From positions 1 through 45,108 of the forward strand of contig CAJQRL010000021.1 in the NCBI GenBank assembly GCA_905612245.1: a stretch of 45,108 bases of DNA. Direction: 5' to 3'. Numbering within the stretch: the stretch's first letter is position 1; every line of letters begins with the position of its first letter. Source of the DNA: an uncultured Nitrosomonadaceae bacterium (GTDB lineage: Bacteria > Pseudomonadota > Gammaproteobacteria > Burkholderiales > Nitrosomonadaceae). This document shows positions 20,723 through 32,043 of the stretch, piece after piece. Below the pieces are notes generated by a model. It was not told the DNA's origin and did no database searches. It worked only from the letters and a program-made list of their open reading frames with translations. Both the position numbers and the translations under genes were made by a program.

Positions 20723-21877
20723 CTATTCCATTACCGATGGCAACTCTTTAGTTAAAATCATTTTTTCATTTATTGCTGTTCCTAGTAGTGCATAACCGAG
20801 TAGATTATTTTCTGCATCATTAAATAGCGCTCTTACACTATTAGGTGTTTCCTCGACCTGCCACTCTCCTTTTGTGCCAGGATTAGGAGGTGCAACTACG
20901 GTTGGACACGCAGGAGTTTTTACTAGAACTGGCATAGCAGGGTATCGCACTAGAGTTGGTTTTTTGGCTAGAGTTGCTGCTAAGGCTCGCGCCGCATGCA
21001 TGATCGGCATAACGTATGGCAGTACTCTGCCATCAACTTCAGCGCAGTCGCCTAAGGCGTAAATATTGTTGTAATTGGTTTGCAGTGACCGGTTCACTAC
21101 AATGCCACGATTTACTTTGATACCGGCTTTTTCTGCGAGAGAGGTATTTGGAATTAGCCCCACTGCTGTTAATAGAATATCTGTTTGCAGAGTTTTTCCA
21201 TTAGCAAATGTTAGTTGTAATTTCTTCCCTATTTTTTCAACACGCTTAGTGATGGTGTCAAAATGGAAAGCCACACCGATAGCTTCTAATTTTCGTTGCA
21301 AGAAAGCACCACCAGCAGGCGGTAATAATTTACCTAGAGGTTGTGTACTAATATCAATTACGTGCACGTTATAACCTGCCATAGCAAGATCGTTAGCAAA
21401 TTCACAGCCAATTAATCCCGCACCGAGAATTGATATCTCTTTTTTTGTTGTTAGCGTATCCCGGAAGCTACGGTAGTCGTCTAAATTATTTACTGAAAGT
21501 ATTTCCTCAGATCCATCCCCCTCAAGAGGAAGGCGGATTTGATTTGCACCTAAAGCTAGAACAAGCTGGTCATAATTTATTTCTTCTCCATCCTGAAGAG
21601 TTATATTTTTATTCGATGGATTTATAGCGCTCACTTTACTATAAGGTCGTATAACCGCTTTCATCTGTTCAGCCACATGTTCTGCGTTACTATTTAAGAG
21701 AGTGTCAGGAGTTTTGCCTTTAGTCAGAGCATTCGAGAGCATCGGCTTGGAATAGAACCCGCCATGATCAGCAGAAATTATGATTACGGGAACTTCATTC
21801 TCTAGCTTACGAAACTCACGGATTACGGTATATCCCGCAAGTCCGCTGCCAATAATAACTATGGGGTTTTGACTCAT
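20723..21877 (-). CDS. FAD-dependent NAD(P)H-rubredoxin reductase family protein
   Basis: IVIIGSGLAGYTVIREFRK, SILGAGLIGCEFANDLA, NIYALGDCAEVDG. Confidence 0.88.
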   Translation of the reverse strand: MSQNPIVIIGSGLAGYTVIREFRKLENEVPVIIISADHGGFYSKPMLSNALTKGKTPDTLLNSNAEHVAEQMKAVIRPYSKVSAINPSNKNITLQDGEEINYDQLVLALGANQIRLPLEGDGSEEILSVNNLDDYRSFRDTLTTKKEISILGAGLIGCEFANDLAMAGYNVHVIDISTQPLGKLLPPAGGAFLQRKLEAIGVAFHFDTITKRVEKIGKKLQLTFANGKTLQTDILLTAVGLIPNTSLAEKAGIKVNRGIVVNRSLQTNYNNIYALGDCAEVDGRVLPYVMPIMHAARALAATLAKKPTLVRYPAMPVLVKTPACPTVVAPPNPGTKGEWQVEETPNSVRALFNDAENNLLGYALLGTAINEKMILTKELPSVME

Positions 21878-22051
21878 ATTTGGTTTTAGATTAATTTAAA
21901 ACTGAATTTGTTATGTATATAGTAACTAAGGACAAGCTGCTTACTGATTTTGTTAAACTATCTGTCTCGGTATTATTATAAGGTAGTTTGGGTTTTCGGA
22001 TATAGTCCCAAATTTTTAGGATAGTTCTCGTTTGAGAATATCACTCTTGTA

Positions 22052-23512
22052 TTATTTCCTCCAGAATGCAGGAATAAAGACAATAAGTAAGGTAAAAAGC
22101 TCCAATCTGCCTAGTAGCATAGTAAAGCTACATACCCAAGTTTGAAAATCAGTAAGTCCCTCAAAAGTAGTGGCAGGGCCAACTTGATTAAGTCCTGGGC
22201 CTAGATTGTTGATACATGCTACCACTGTGGAAAAAGACGTTATAAAGTCTAATCCGCTAGAAGCAAGAATTAGTGTCAATGAGACTATGCTGGCTAAATA
22301 TATGGACAGGAAAGCTAATATTGCGTAAACAATTTGGTTAGATACCACGCTATTGCCTAGCTTAACAGGTGTAACTGCCTGAGGATGCATGATTACAATC
22401 ATTTCACGAAAAACCTGTTTGAATAGAAGCTTAGCCCTGATCATCTTAATGCCACCACCGGTAGAGCCGGATGACGAACAGAAACAGCAAAGCGCCAACA
22501 TCCATAATGGAGCAAATATAGGCCACAAATTATAATCAGTATTACTATACCCAGTGGTGGTAGCAACTGATACGGTATTAAAACTAGCATGGCGTAAAGA
22601 GGTAAGTAGATCCGGATAAACCCCCATGTCCCACAAGTAAATAGTAAGCATAAGGCAGCTTATTAAAATTATGGTAATGAACAGACCGGCTTCTGGGTCA
22701 TATCGATAAGGCAATAGGGATTTCTCTCGCCAAGCTAGAAAATGCGAAGCAAAATTTATACCGGCTATCAACATAAACAGAATAGCAACACCCTCAATCT
22801 GTGGTGAATCCCAGTGTGCAAAGCTTGCATCATGGGAGGAGAATCCACCAAGGCCAATTGTGGTAAATGAATGCATTACTGCATCTAACCAGGTCATACC
22901 AGCTAGTTTGTAGGCAATGGCACAAGCAACTGTTATCCCTGCATAAACCAGCCACAAACCTTTAGCAGTTTCTGCAATACGTGGCGTTAGTTTGGTATCC
23001 TTCATCGGGCCGGGGGTCTCCGCTTTGAACATCTGCCTTCCACCCACTCCAAGTAGCGGTAGGATAGCCACTGCCAAAACAATCAATCCCATTCCTCCCA
23101 TCCAAACCATCTCAGTACGCCAAAAATTTATAGATGGTGGGAGCAAATCAAGCCCAGTAAGAACAGTGCCGCCACTGGCAGTAAGCCCTGATGTAGCTTC
23201 AAAATAGGCATTGGTAAAACTCAAATAAGGAAGATGAAATAACAGGGGTAGCGTAGCAAAAGCCGGTAATACAGACCAAACCAGAACCACTAATAAGAAT
23301 CCATCTCGTACTTTTAGTTCGCGTTTATAGTTACGTGTTACTGCCCACATCATTAAACCTGAAGCAATAGTAATTGCGGCAGATTTATAGTAAACAAACT
23401 GAGCAACATTGTTTAGCCAAATAGAAAGCGCAAGAGGTACTAACATGGTAAATCCAAATATTAGGATTACTATGCCAAGTACATTGATGACTGGAAAAAG
23501 TCGATTCATCAA
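22052..23512 (-). CDS. trkH: Trk-type potassium uptake membrane subunit TrkH
   Basis: ATSGLTASGGTVLTGLD, FTTIGLGGFSSHDASF, CFCSSSGSTGGGIKMIR selectivity-filter repeats. Confidence 0.95.
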   Translation of the reverse strand: MMNRLFPVINVLGIVILIFGFTMLVPLALSIWLNNVAQFVYYKSAAITIASGLMMWAVTRNYKRELKVRDGFLLVVLVWSVLPAFATLPLLFHLPYLSFTNAYFEATSGLTASGGTVLTGLDLLPPSINFWRTEMVWMGGMGLIVLAVAILPLLGVGGRQMFKAETPGPMKDTKLTPRIAETAKGLWLVYAGITVACAIAYKLAGMTWLDAVMHSFTTIGLGGFSSHDASFAHWDSPQIEGVAILFMLIAGINFASHFLAWREKSLLPYRYDPEAGLFITIILISCLMLTIYLWDMGVYPDLLTSLRHASFNTVSVATTTGYSNTDYNLWPIFAPLWMLALCCFCSSSGSTGGGIKMIRAKLLFKQVFREMIVIMHPQAVTPVKLGNSVVSNQIVYAILAFLSIYLASIVSLTLILASSGLDFITSFSTVVACINNLGPGLNQVGPATTFEGLTDFQTWVCSFTMLLGRLELFTLLIVFIPAFWRK

Positions 23513-23521
23513 TAGGTCCTG

Positions 23522-24970
23522 TTACAGGAAACCGACTCCAACCTGAAATATTTTTTCAACCTGACGGATTAGTTTCTTATTGATTACAAATACAATAATA
23601 TGATCTTCTGCTTCAATAATTGTGTCATGATGGGCAATTAATACTTGCGCATTATCATCATGCGGTTCTTTTCCTTCCTCATTATTCCATCCTCGGCTTT
23701 CTGTTGCTGAGAGCCCTCGTACAATAGCGCCAATAGTTGCACCCTTAGGCAATTTAATATCAGCAACTTTACGCCCAACAACCTTTGATGAGTTAGCATC
23801 ACCGTGGGCAACTAGCTCCAGTGCTTCTGCGGCACCTCTTCGGAGGCTATGTACAGCTACAACATCCCCACGCCGGACATGTGCAAGCAGCGACCCAATT
23901 GTAACTTGTGCGGGAGATATGGCGATATCAATATTACCACTGTGTACTAAATCTACATATGCACTACGATTAATGAGAGCGAGCACTTTGCGAGCCCCCA
24001 TGCTTTTAGCAAGTAGAGCAGACATTATGTTATTTTCATCATCGTTAGTGAGCGCACAAAACATATCCATCTCAGCAATATTCTCATTTTCAAGCAAACT
24101 TTCATCTGTAGCATCACCATGCAAAACTAAGGTATGTTGAAGCTCTGCTGCTAAGCTCTGGCTTACTCGTTTATCGTATTCAATAAGTTTAACCTGATAA
24201 TTTTTATCCTGTGCTTTGTCTAGTGCATTAGCTAGCCGCCTTCCAATCTTGCCACCTCCCGCAATCATTACGCGCTCGATCGGCTTATCCATTCTCCGTA
24301 GTTCACTAATCACACTTCTGATATCATTTGCTGCAGCAAGAAAAAATACTTCATCCTCTGCTTCTACTATGGTATTTCCTTCTGGAATAATAGGGCTGTC
24401 TTTACGAAATATTGCTGCAACACGTGTATCAACATTAGGTACGTGTTGACGTAATTCACGCAGCTCACGGCCAACCAGAGGGCCACCATGGAAGGCTCGT
24501 ACAGCTACTAAACTAACTTTTCCTTTTGCAAAATCAAGAACTTGTAGTGCATTTGGGAACTCTATTAGTTTCTCTATGTAATCGGTGATGATCTGTTCTG
24601 GACAGATTGCGTAATCAACTCCAAAATTATCAGATGAAAAAATTTCTGGGTAAGCAAGGAAATTTGCCGAATGAATACGAGCAATTTTGGTTGGTATATT
24701 AAACATCGTGGCGGCAAGTTTGCAAGCAACCAAATTTGTCTCATCACTTTTAGTTACAGCAAGAATTAGATCAGCATCTTTAGCCCCAGCTTTAATCAAT
24801 ACTGACGGGTGAGAGGCATTCCCCGCCACAGTGCGCAAATCAAGGTGGTCCTGTAGCGAAAGGAGTCTATCTGGGGCCACATCAACCAGAGTAATGTCGT
24901 TAGCCTCGCTTACGAGACTTTCTGCCACAGAAGTGCCAACTCGTCCTGCACCTAGAATGATGATCTTCAA
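23522..24970 (-). CDS. trkA: Trk system potassium uptake protein TrkA
   Basis: Two Rossmann RCK domains (IILGAGRVGTSVAESL, MIAGGGKIGRRLANAL), adjacent to trkH. Confidence 0.95.
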   Translation of the reverse strand: MKIIILGAGRVGTSVAESLVSEANDITLVDVAPDRLLSLQDHLDLRTVAGNASHPSVLIKAGAKDADLILAVTKSDETNLVACKLAATMFNIPTKIARIHSANFLAYPEIFSSDNFGVDYAICPEQIITDYIEKLIEFPNALQVLDFAKGKVSLVAVRAFHGGPLVGRELRELRQHVPNVDTRVAAIFRKDSPIIPEGNTIVEAEDEVFFLAAANDIRSVISELRRMDKPIERVMIAGGGKIGRRLANALDKAQDKNYQVKLIEYDKRVSQSLAAELQHTLVLHGDATDESLLENENIAEMDMFCALTNDDENNIMSALLAKSMGARKVLALINRSAYVDLVHSGNIDIAISPAQVTIGSLLAHVRRGDVVAVHSLRRGAAEALELVAHGDANSSKVVGRKVADIKLPKGATIGAIVRGLSATESRGWNNEEGKEPHDDNAQVLIAHHDTIIEAEDHIIVFVINKKLIRQVEKIFQVGVGFL

Positions 24971-25036
24971 TTGATTAGTCTACCTTGTAATATTATGATT
25001 TTATACCTATTTATATAGGACTGCCTACAGTTATTC

Positions 25037-25822
25037 TTATCGGTTTATACGTATCCAGTCACGCCATTGTATAAACAAGGTCGGGTCTAATGCGGCGATT
25101 ACCGATCGCTCCCATAGAGGCTCTTTCCAGAAATCATCTAAATCAATGCCACACATACACCCACCTGCTTCTTCTAAAATCAGAGAACCAGCAGCATAGT
25201 CCCATAGGTTTTGTCCGCCGTGCAAAGAAAGGTCAAAGCGTCCGGCGGCGGTAAAGCACCAATCTAATGCACTGGCTCCAAAATTTCTTTGTGAGGAGTT
25301 CGGTGGAGTGGTAGAAATTCTAGCTACTAGTTTTTTATTGAGTCGTTTCAAATCTACACTTGCTATAGCGCCTTCAAATGCAGTAGGTATATAGCTCTTG
25401 ATTGGTAGCTTCACATTGTTCAGGAAGGCTCCTTTCCCTTTCTCAGCATAAAACATTTCATCTGCTATTGGATCGTAAACTACACCTAGAACACTTTTGC
25501 CACCACTCATCAGGGCCACTGAGACTGCAAAATAGGGTATACCATTAACAAAATTGGTAGTGCCGTCTATTGGGTCAATGCACCATAATCCTTCATCACC
25601 CAGATCCCATTGATCTTTATTTTGTGCTTCTGACATTTCTTCACTAACTATTTTTCCGGGATATATTTTTTGTAGTTTTCGTACCAGAGCCTCTTGTGCG
25701 GCAACATCAGCTTCAGTGCAAAGGCTGCCATCAGATTTGTAATGACCTTGTACTTTTAGGTAGCGAGGAATAATCTCCTGTTTCGCAACTTCCTTTACTG
25801 CATCAATAACTGCATTTAGCAT
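25037..25822 (-). CDS. Inositol monophosphatase family protein (start 25822 or 25840)
   Basis: CIDPIDGTTNFVNGIPYFAVSVAL and LWDYAAGSLILEEAGG motifs. Confidence 0.93.
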   Translation of the reverse strand: MLNAVIDAVKEVAKQEIIPRYLKVQGHYKSDGSLCTEADVAAQEALVRKLQKIYPGKIVSEEMSEAQNKDQWDLGDEGLWCIDPIDGTTNFVNGIPYFAVSVALMSGGKSVLGVVYDPIADEMFYAEKGKGAFLNNVKLPIKSYIPTAFEGAIASVDLKRLNKKLVARISTTPPNSSQRNFGASALDWCFTAAGRFDLSLHGGQNLWDYAAGSLILEEAGGCMCGIDLDDFWKEPLWERSVIAALDPTLFIQWRDWIRINR

Positions 25823-26382
25823 ACCTGTTCTTCTCGCCATTTAATTGAGCAACCAATACTAGGAATCTGGCTATCCGGTCCTTTAGCAGTTTTTGAAATC
25901 ATTAGCATGCCTTCAAAAAGGTCACGACGTGCGTCAGCAGGTGCTGATTCCTTTCGTGAAGCATCAAGGCGGCCCCGGTATTGTAATTCCAGCTTGTTGT
26001 TAAAGCCAAAGAAGTCCGGGGTACATACTGCACCATAGTTTTTAGCAGTTTGTTGAGATTCATCCAGTACGTATGGAAAGGAAAAATTAAATTCTTTCGC
26101 AATTAAAGTCATATTGTCAAATGAGTCTTCTGGGTAGTCCGAAGGATCATTTGACATAATAGCTATTGTATTTATGCCATGCTGATATAGTTCTGTTGTA
26201 TCGCGGACTATACGTTCTAAAATAGCCTTAACGTAAGGGCAATGGTTGCAAATAAACATAATTAATAAACCATTTTGACCTCTTGCTGCTTCCAGATCAT
26301 AATGCTTCTTATCAACCCCTAACAAATTAAAATTTTCTGCTCTCCAACCAAAATTACAAATGGGCGTTTCTAAGCTTGCCAT
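25816..26382 (-). CDS. Thioredoxin-like (AhpC/TSA-type) protein
   Basis: FICNHCPYVKAI CxxC motif, CTPDFFGFN; overlaps the IMPase start. Confidence 0.88.
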   Translation of the reverse strand: MASLETPICNFGWRAENFNLLGVDKKHYDLEAARGQNGLLIMFICNHCPYVKAILERIVRDTTELYQHGINTIAIMSNDPSDYPEDSFDNMTLIAKEFNFSFPYVLDESQQTAKNYGAVCTPDFFGFNNKLELQYRGRLDASRKESAPADARRDLFEGMLMISKTAKGPDSQIPSIGCSIKWREEQVC

Positions 26383-26460
26383 ATTTTTCTCCTATAATTC
26401 TGTAATTATTTGCAGTTATATTATCATGGGTAATATTCTTAATATCTTGCTTAGAAAACC

Positions 26461-27228
26461 ATGACATTTCCTCGTTTTTATTATTCTGATCAAATTAATG
26501 TGGGAGAGTCAATCGAGCTACCTCACGGAGTTACGCATCATGCTGTAAATGTACTGCGACTTGAGAAAGGCGACAAAATTACTTTGTTCAATGGTAAAGG
26601 TGGTGAATTTTTAGCATTTATCAAGTGTATAAGTAAAGCAGCTATTCTTGTATCAATAGAAAAGTTTATTATTGTTGAGCGTGAATCCCCATTACAGATT
26701 ACATTAGCTCAAAGCATATGCACTAATATAAAAATGGATTTAATTATACGTAAAGCAGTTGAGCTCGGCGTGAATAATATTCAGCCTATTCTAGCAAAAA
26801 GATGCTTGATCAAGCTCTCTGGAAAACGTGAGCTAAAACGTGTGCAGCACTGGCAGCAAATAGCCATTTCTGCCTGCGAGCAGTGTGGCAGGAATCGTGT
26901 GCCAGAGGTGTCATCACCAGTCATTTTGTCGAGTTGGCTTAGTAGGAAAAGAGCCATGCAAAAAGAATTAAATAATGGGTCTACAGAAAAATTATATTTT
27001 ATGCTTTCTCCAACATCAAAAATGGGATTGCATGATTTCTCAAAAAATTTATCAGTTACTGAATTAGCTTTGTTGGTGGGGCCGGAAGGTGGGTTTACAT
27101 CAGATGAAGATGCTGCCGCATTGACGGCAGGGTTCTCTTCACTACGTTTAGGGAGCCGTACTCTAAGGACGGAAAGTGCTGCACTTGCAGCAATTGCGGC
27201 ACTGCAGACTATTTGGGGTGATTACTAA
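26461..27228 (+). CDS. rsmE: 16S rRNA m3U1498 methyltransferase
   Basis: HHAVNVLRLEKGDKITLFNGKGGE, LVGPEGGFTSDE, RLGSRTLRTESA motifs. Confidence 0.95.
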   Translation: MTFPRFYYSDQINVGESIELPHGVTHHAVNVLRLEKGDKITLFNGKGGEFLAFIKCISKAAILVSIEKFIIVERESPLQITLAQSICTNIKMDLIIRKAVELGVNNIQPILAKRCLIKLSGKRELKRVQHWQQIAISACEQCGRNRVPEVSSPVILSSWLSRKRAMQKELNNGSTEKLYFMLSPTSKMGLHDFSKNLSVTELALLVGPEGGFTSDEDAAALTAGFSSLRLGSRTLRTESAALAAIAALQTIWGDY

Positions 27229-27365
27229 ATTAGTATTTAAAGCAAATTTTGAGTATGTGCTTATGAACTGTAAACTATAGAAGTAATTGTTATGACTTAT
27301 CAAGCTTTAGACTAATTTAAACAAGAGTATGTCCAAATGAAATTTATAATTTACCGAGGTATATA

Positions 27366-28703
27366 GTGAAGCCAAACAATGATTTCGTAGCTTGGTTTCG
27401 CTCAATTGTGCCCTACGTTAATGAGTTCCGTGGAAAAACATTTGTTGTGGTTTTTGACGGAGAGATTACGGCAGGCGAAAGGTCTGCAGAAATTTTTCGT
27501 GATTTTAATTTGTTGGTAAATTTAGGCGTTAAGCTGGTTATCGTCCACGGTGTATATCCACAGATCAAGTCAAAGATAAGAGAAGCTAATCTGCGTTCAA
27601 AATATATAAAAGGACTGCGTGTTACTGATGCTGCGACATTAAATTTAATTAAAGAGACAGTAGGGCAAATTCGTATTGAAATTGAAGCATTATTATCAAT
27701 GGGTCTATCAAAGCCACCTATGGCTAATTCTACTATTAGAATTACTAATGGAAACTATATAACTGCTCGCCCAATAGGGATAGTAGATGGCGTTGACCTA
27801 ATGTTCACCGGTGAAGTACGTAAAATTGATACGACCGCTATCCGCCTTCATCTGGATCAAGGTGAGATGGCATTACTTTCACCGCTTGGCTATTCTCGAA
27901 CTGGCGAAGTTTTTTCTTTGACTCCGGAGAATGTCGCGATAGAAGTGGCAACTGCATTAAAAGCAGATAAATTAATTTTTCTAATGGATACACCTGGTAT
28001 AGATAGAAGATCCAATGGTGATTTAAATGGGGCATTAAGTGAGCTGACTTTGGCTGAGGTAAGGGCATTACTTTCAAAGCTTGAGAGTAACAGTGTCAAA
28101 CTTTCAAAGGATATCCAGAAATATTTGCCATGTGCGGTACAAGCCTGTGTCGGTGGGGTAGACCGCATTCACCTTATTAGCCGTCGTATAGATGGAGCTA
28201 TGTTACAGGAATTATTCACGCATAAAGGTGTTGGCTGTATGATCTCACGTGGCCCTTTACAAACCTTCCGTTCTGCAGAGATTGATGATGTGGGTGGGAT
28301 TCTGGAATTAATTGAGCCACTAGAAAATGAAGGGGTATTAGCAAGGCGTGACCGTAAGCTAATAGAAATAGAAATAGATCGTTTTTTAGTTTTAGAGTAT
28401 GACAATATGATTATTGGTTGCGCTGCGCTTAATCATTTTCCTGGAACACCTGTAGGTGAGCTTACTTGTTTAGCAATACATCCTGATTATCGCAATAAAG
28501 GATGTGGAGACTCTCTGCTTAAACGCATTAAGATTAGGGCTAAAAATAATGGAATTAATGAATTAATTGTACTTACTACAAAGGCTTCTCACTGGTTTAC
28601 AGAACGCGGATTCAATGAAACCAGTATAGAGAAATTACCTAAAATAAGGCAGGGGAGATACAACTATAAGCGTCGCTCAAAAATTTTTATAAGGAGCATC
28701 TAA
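27366..28703 (+). CDS. argA: Amino-acid N-acetyltransferase (N-acetylglutamate synthase), GTG start
   Basis: AAK-like N-terminal domain plus C-terminal GNAT (LTCLAIHPDYRNKGCGDSLLKRI). Confidence 0.93.
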   Translation: MKPNNDFVAWFRSIVPYVNEFRGKTFVVVFDGEITAGERSAEIFRDFNLLVNLGVKLVIVHGVYPQIKSKIREANLRSKYIKGLRVTDAATLNLIKETVGQIRIEIEALLSMGLSKPPMANSTIRITNGNYITARPIGIVDGVDLMFTGEVRKIDTTAIRLHLDQGEMALLSPLGYSRTGEVFSLTPENVAIEVATALKADKLIFLMDTPGIDRRSNGDLNGALSELTLAEVRALLSKLESNSVKLSKDIQKYLPCAVQACVGGVDRIHLISRRIDGAMLQELFTHKGVGCMISRGPLQTFRSAEIDDVGGILELIEPLENEGVLARRDRKLIEIEIDRFLVLEYDNMIIGCAALNHFPGTPVGELTCLAIHPDYRNKGCGDSLLKRIKIRAKNNGINELIVLTTKASHWFTERGFNETSIEKLPKIRQGRYNYKRRSKIFIRSI

Positions 28704-28869
28704 GCATTAATTATGTTTAGAATTTAATTGATGGGTTCATATTCTGGGTCAGATGAAAGATATTAAATAGCTCAATATTATTTTTTCAAAATTTGGATTA
28801 TTTGATTAATTTGATAGTATAGTTCTACTTTAGTAGCCTAAAATAAATTATTAAGATCGGAGAAATTTA

Positions 28870-29142
28870 ATGGTAAGAATGGTTCAATGCGTCAAATTTC
28901 AACGCGAAGCAGAAGGTTTAGATTTTCCTCCCTATCCGGGAGAGCTAGGGAAAAGGATTTTTGAAAAAGTGTCTAGAGAGGCATGGGCCGGCTGGATTAA
29001 ACACCAGACTATGCTAGTCAATGAGAATCGCCTAAATCTGTCAGATATCAAAGCACGTAAATATTTGGCAGAACAAATGGAAGCCCATTTTTTTGGTACA
29101 GGTGCTGAGAACCCTATTGGTTATGTGCCACCATCAGAGTGA
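28870..29142 (+). CDS. yggX: Fe(2+)-trafficking / oxidative damage protection protein YggX family
   Basis: [52 protein letters not shown]. Confidence 0.96.
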   Translation: MVRMVQCVKFQREAEGLDFPPYPGELGKRIFEKVSREAWAGWIKHQTMLVNENRLNLSDIKARKYLAEQMEAHFFGTGAENPIGYVPPSE

Positions 29143-29360
29143 TAAATTTGAATGGTTCATCATAAAACTTTAAATAAAATTATAGATCATAGAATATGAA
29201 GTTTCCATGGCTAGTCTTATTGTTTAGCAGCTATGGAAAAACGATATACCTAAAATGAATGCCACTGATTTAAATTGAATTGCTTAACTTTGGTTCGACT
29301 ACAGCACTCTCCATTTAAGCTTCAGTAGCATTCGTCTCTCACATTTCTAGTTCAATAAAA

Positions 29361-30425
29361 TTACTTGATAATGGCCTTTAATTCACCTTTAGCATATTTA
29401 TTCGCCATGATATCGAGCATGATCGGCTTAATTTTATCTGCTTGTCCGGCACAACCAAATGCTTCGAAGCGTGCTGTGCAAATATCTTTTGCCGCAGCAG
29501 TCGCAACTTTTAGAAATTTCCTTGGATCGAAATTACTCTTATCTTCAGTTAAATAGCGTCGAACTGCACCAGTCATAGCAAGGCGAATATCAGTATCGAT
29601 ATTTATTTTACGAACACCGTGCTTGATTCCTTCCTGAATTTCTTCTACAGGAACGCCATAGGTCTCTTTCATTTCTCCGCCAAATTCACGGATAATTTCA
29701 AGCCATTCTTGTGGAACTGAACTGGACCCATGCATAACCAAATGTGTATTGGGTATTCGCTTATGAATTTCCTTAATACGATCGATGGCGAGAATATCTC
29801 CTGTAGGCTTACGAGTAAATTTATAAGCGCCGTGAGAGGTGCCGATAGCAATTGCTAATGCATCTACGCCAGATTTTCTAACAAAATCGGCAGCTTCTTC
29901 TGGATCCGTCAGCATTTGATCAAGTGTTAGTACTCCTTCTGCACCTTGGCCATCTTCCTTCTCGCCCATACCGGTTTCCAGTGATCCCAGGCAACCCAGT
30001 TCGCCTTCGACCGAAACACCAACTGAGTGAGCCATGTCTACAACCTTAGTAGTAACTTCAACGTTGTATTCGTAGGATGAAGGTGTTTTAGCATCAGCTT
30101 CTAATGATCCGTCCATCATGACACTAGAAAATCCGCTACGAATAGCATTTGCACAAACGCCCGGAGTGGCACCATGATCTTGATGCATAACAACTGGTAT
30201 ATGTGGATATGCCTCGACCGCTGCTTCAATTAGATGACGCAGGAAGGCTTCACCAGCATATTTACGGGCACCTGCAGAGCCTTGCATGATTACTGGGCTA
30301 TTACATTCATCAGCTGCTTGCATTATGGCCTGGATTTGCTCCAGATTATTTACATTAAAAGCAGGTATGCCATAGCCATTTTCTGCCGCGTGATCCAAGA
30401 GTTGTCTCATTGATACGAGTGCCAT
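29361..30425 (-). CDS. fba: Class II fructose-bisphosphate aldolase
   Basis: [27 protein letters not shown]-like and [12 protein letters not shown] motifs. Confidence 0.97.
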   Translation of the reverse strand: MALVSMRQLLDHAAENGYGIPAFNVNNLEQIQAIMQAADECNSPVIMQGSAGARKYAGEAFLRHLIEAAVEAYPHIPVVMHQDHGATPGVCANAIRSGFSSVMMDGSLEADAKTPSSYEYNVEVTTKVVDMAHSVGVSVEGELGCLGSLETGMGEKEDGQGAEGVLTLDQMLTDPEEAADFVRKSGVDALAIAIGTSHGAYKFTRKPTGDILAIDRIKEIHKRIPNTHLVMHGSSSVPQEWLEIIREFGGEMKETYGVPVEEIQEGIKHGVRKINIDTDIRLAMTGAVRRYLTEDKSNFDPRKFLKVATAAAKDICTARFEAFGCAGQADKIKPIMLDIMANKYAKGELKAIIK

Positions 30426-30546
30426 TTAAGTGTCCTCCAATAAAGAATCTGTAACTACAATTCGTAGGTTAAAAGAATAGCATAGTTTGAAATCAGGGAA
30501 ATCCAATTAAAGCCAAAAAAATAAGTATAAAAATATATTTCGCTAT

Positions 30547-31995
30547 TTAATTTTTTATTTGAGTATTAACGTGGTCTCCAACTTTAACAATTTTCATGGT
30601 GTTTGTCCCACCTGCCTTACCTACCGGTTCACCGATAGTCATGAGTATTAGATCACCGGTTTTTACTACCCCACGCTTAAGTAATTCGTCTTCTGCACGG
30701 TTTAGAATTATTTCTGGATCTTGAAATTTACCACTGAAATTTACCGGATAAACTCCACGAAACAGAGTTACCTTTCGGCGGGTATCTAACTGTGGGCTTA
30801 GCGCAAAAATTGGAACATTAGAACTTTTTCTCGACATTAGCATTGCTGTAAACCCGCTTTGTGTAAGAGCGGCGATAGCAGCTATTTTTAGACTGCCTGC
30901 AGTGAACATGGTAGCTCGGGCAATTGCTTCCTCAATTGTGTCTGGCATACCACCTTGAATTCGCCGAAGCTCAAGGTTGCCATGATATTCTTTTTCTGCC
31001 TCAAGACATACTCTGGCCATAGCTTCAACAGTTTCAACTGGGTACTGACCCGTAGCAGACTCTGAAGATAGCATTACCGCATCAGTTCCGTCTAATACTG
31101 CATTGGCGACATCAGATACTTCTGCCCGAGTAGGGACCTGACTAGCATTCATTGATTCCATCATTTGAGTAGCAGTTATTACTATTTTATTATTTGTACG
31201 GGCGGCACGGATCATGCGTTTCTGTAATGCAGGAACTGCTGCATCACCCACCTCTACAGAAAGGTCACCTCGTGCAACCATGATCGCATCTGAGGCTCTT
31301 AGAATATCGTCTAGCGCTACAATTGCCTCTTTCCGCTCAATTTTTGCCATCAACAGACTTTTACCGCCTGCTTGATTCATTAAATCACGAGCTATAGCCA
31401 TATCCTGGCCAGAGCGTGGAAAGGATACTGCGAGATAATCTGCTTTAAACTCTGCAGCAGTCTTAATATCCTCCATATCTTTACTTGTTAATGCGGGAGC
31501 ACTGAGTCCGCCTCCCTTGCGATTGATGCCCTTGTTGTTGGACAGTATCCCGCCTTGTTCAACCGTACAATATATTTGGTTTCCCTTGACTCTGGAAACA
31601 TTTAACACAATGCGACCATCGTCTAACATAAGAGTTACACCAGACTCTACGTCATTTGGTAGTTCTTTATAATCCAGGCCTACTCGCTCTTGATTCCCAA
31701 GATCGCAGTCTGCATCAAGGATAAAAGGATCGCCTGTTTCTAGAGATACACTTCCATTCTCAAATCTTCCTATACGGATTTTTGGGCCCTGTAAATCTGC
31801 TAGTACGCCTATTGCATGTCCTGAGGATCGTGCCAAAGAACGGGTCAATTCGATTATTTCGAGATGCTCTTCCTTGGTGCCGTGGGCAAAATTTATGCGA
31901 ATAACATCTACTCCAGCCTGAATCATACGCTCGAGGACTTTCGGGTCACTAGACGCTGGGCCAAGGGTTGCTACAATTTTTGTTCTTCGTAGCAT
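30547..31995 (-). CDS. pyk: Pyruvate kinase
   Basis: RRTKIVATLGPASSD, MVARGDLSVE, ATQMMESM, SSESATGQYPVE. Confidence 0.98.
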   Translation of the reverse strand: MLRRTKIVATLGPASSDPKVLERMIQAGVDVIRINFAHGTKEEHLEIIELTRSLARSSGHAIGVLADLQGPKIRIGRFENGSVSLETGDPFILDADCDLGNQERVGLDYKELPNDVESGVTLMLDDGRIVLNVSRVKGNQIYCTVEQGGILSNNKGINRKGGGLSAPALTSKDMEDIKTAAEFKADYLAVSFPRSGQDMAIARDLMNQAGGKSLLMAKIERKEAIVALDDILRASDAIMVARGDLSVEVGDAAVPALQKRMIRAARTNNKIVITATQMMESMNASQVPTRAEVSDVANAVLDGTDAVMLSSESATGQYPVETVEAMARVCLEAEKEYHGNLELRRIQGGMPDTIEEAIARATMFTAGSLKIAAIAALTQSGFTAMLMSRKSSNVPIFALSPQLDTRRKVTLFRGVYPVNFSGKFQDPEIILNRAEDELLKRGVVKTGDLILMTIGEPVGKAGGTNTMKIVKVGDHVNTQIKN

Positions 31996-32043
31996 CTTTT
32001 TTTTCGAATCATATTTAGTAAAAAGGTAAGTGTTTAACGCGTA

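Noticed and set aside
21990-22050. Imperfect hairpins downstream of trkH (TTTGGG...CCCAAA; GATAGTTCTC...GAGAATATC)
   Set aside because: No convincing U tract on the trkH strand; too weak to call as a terminator.
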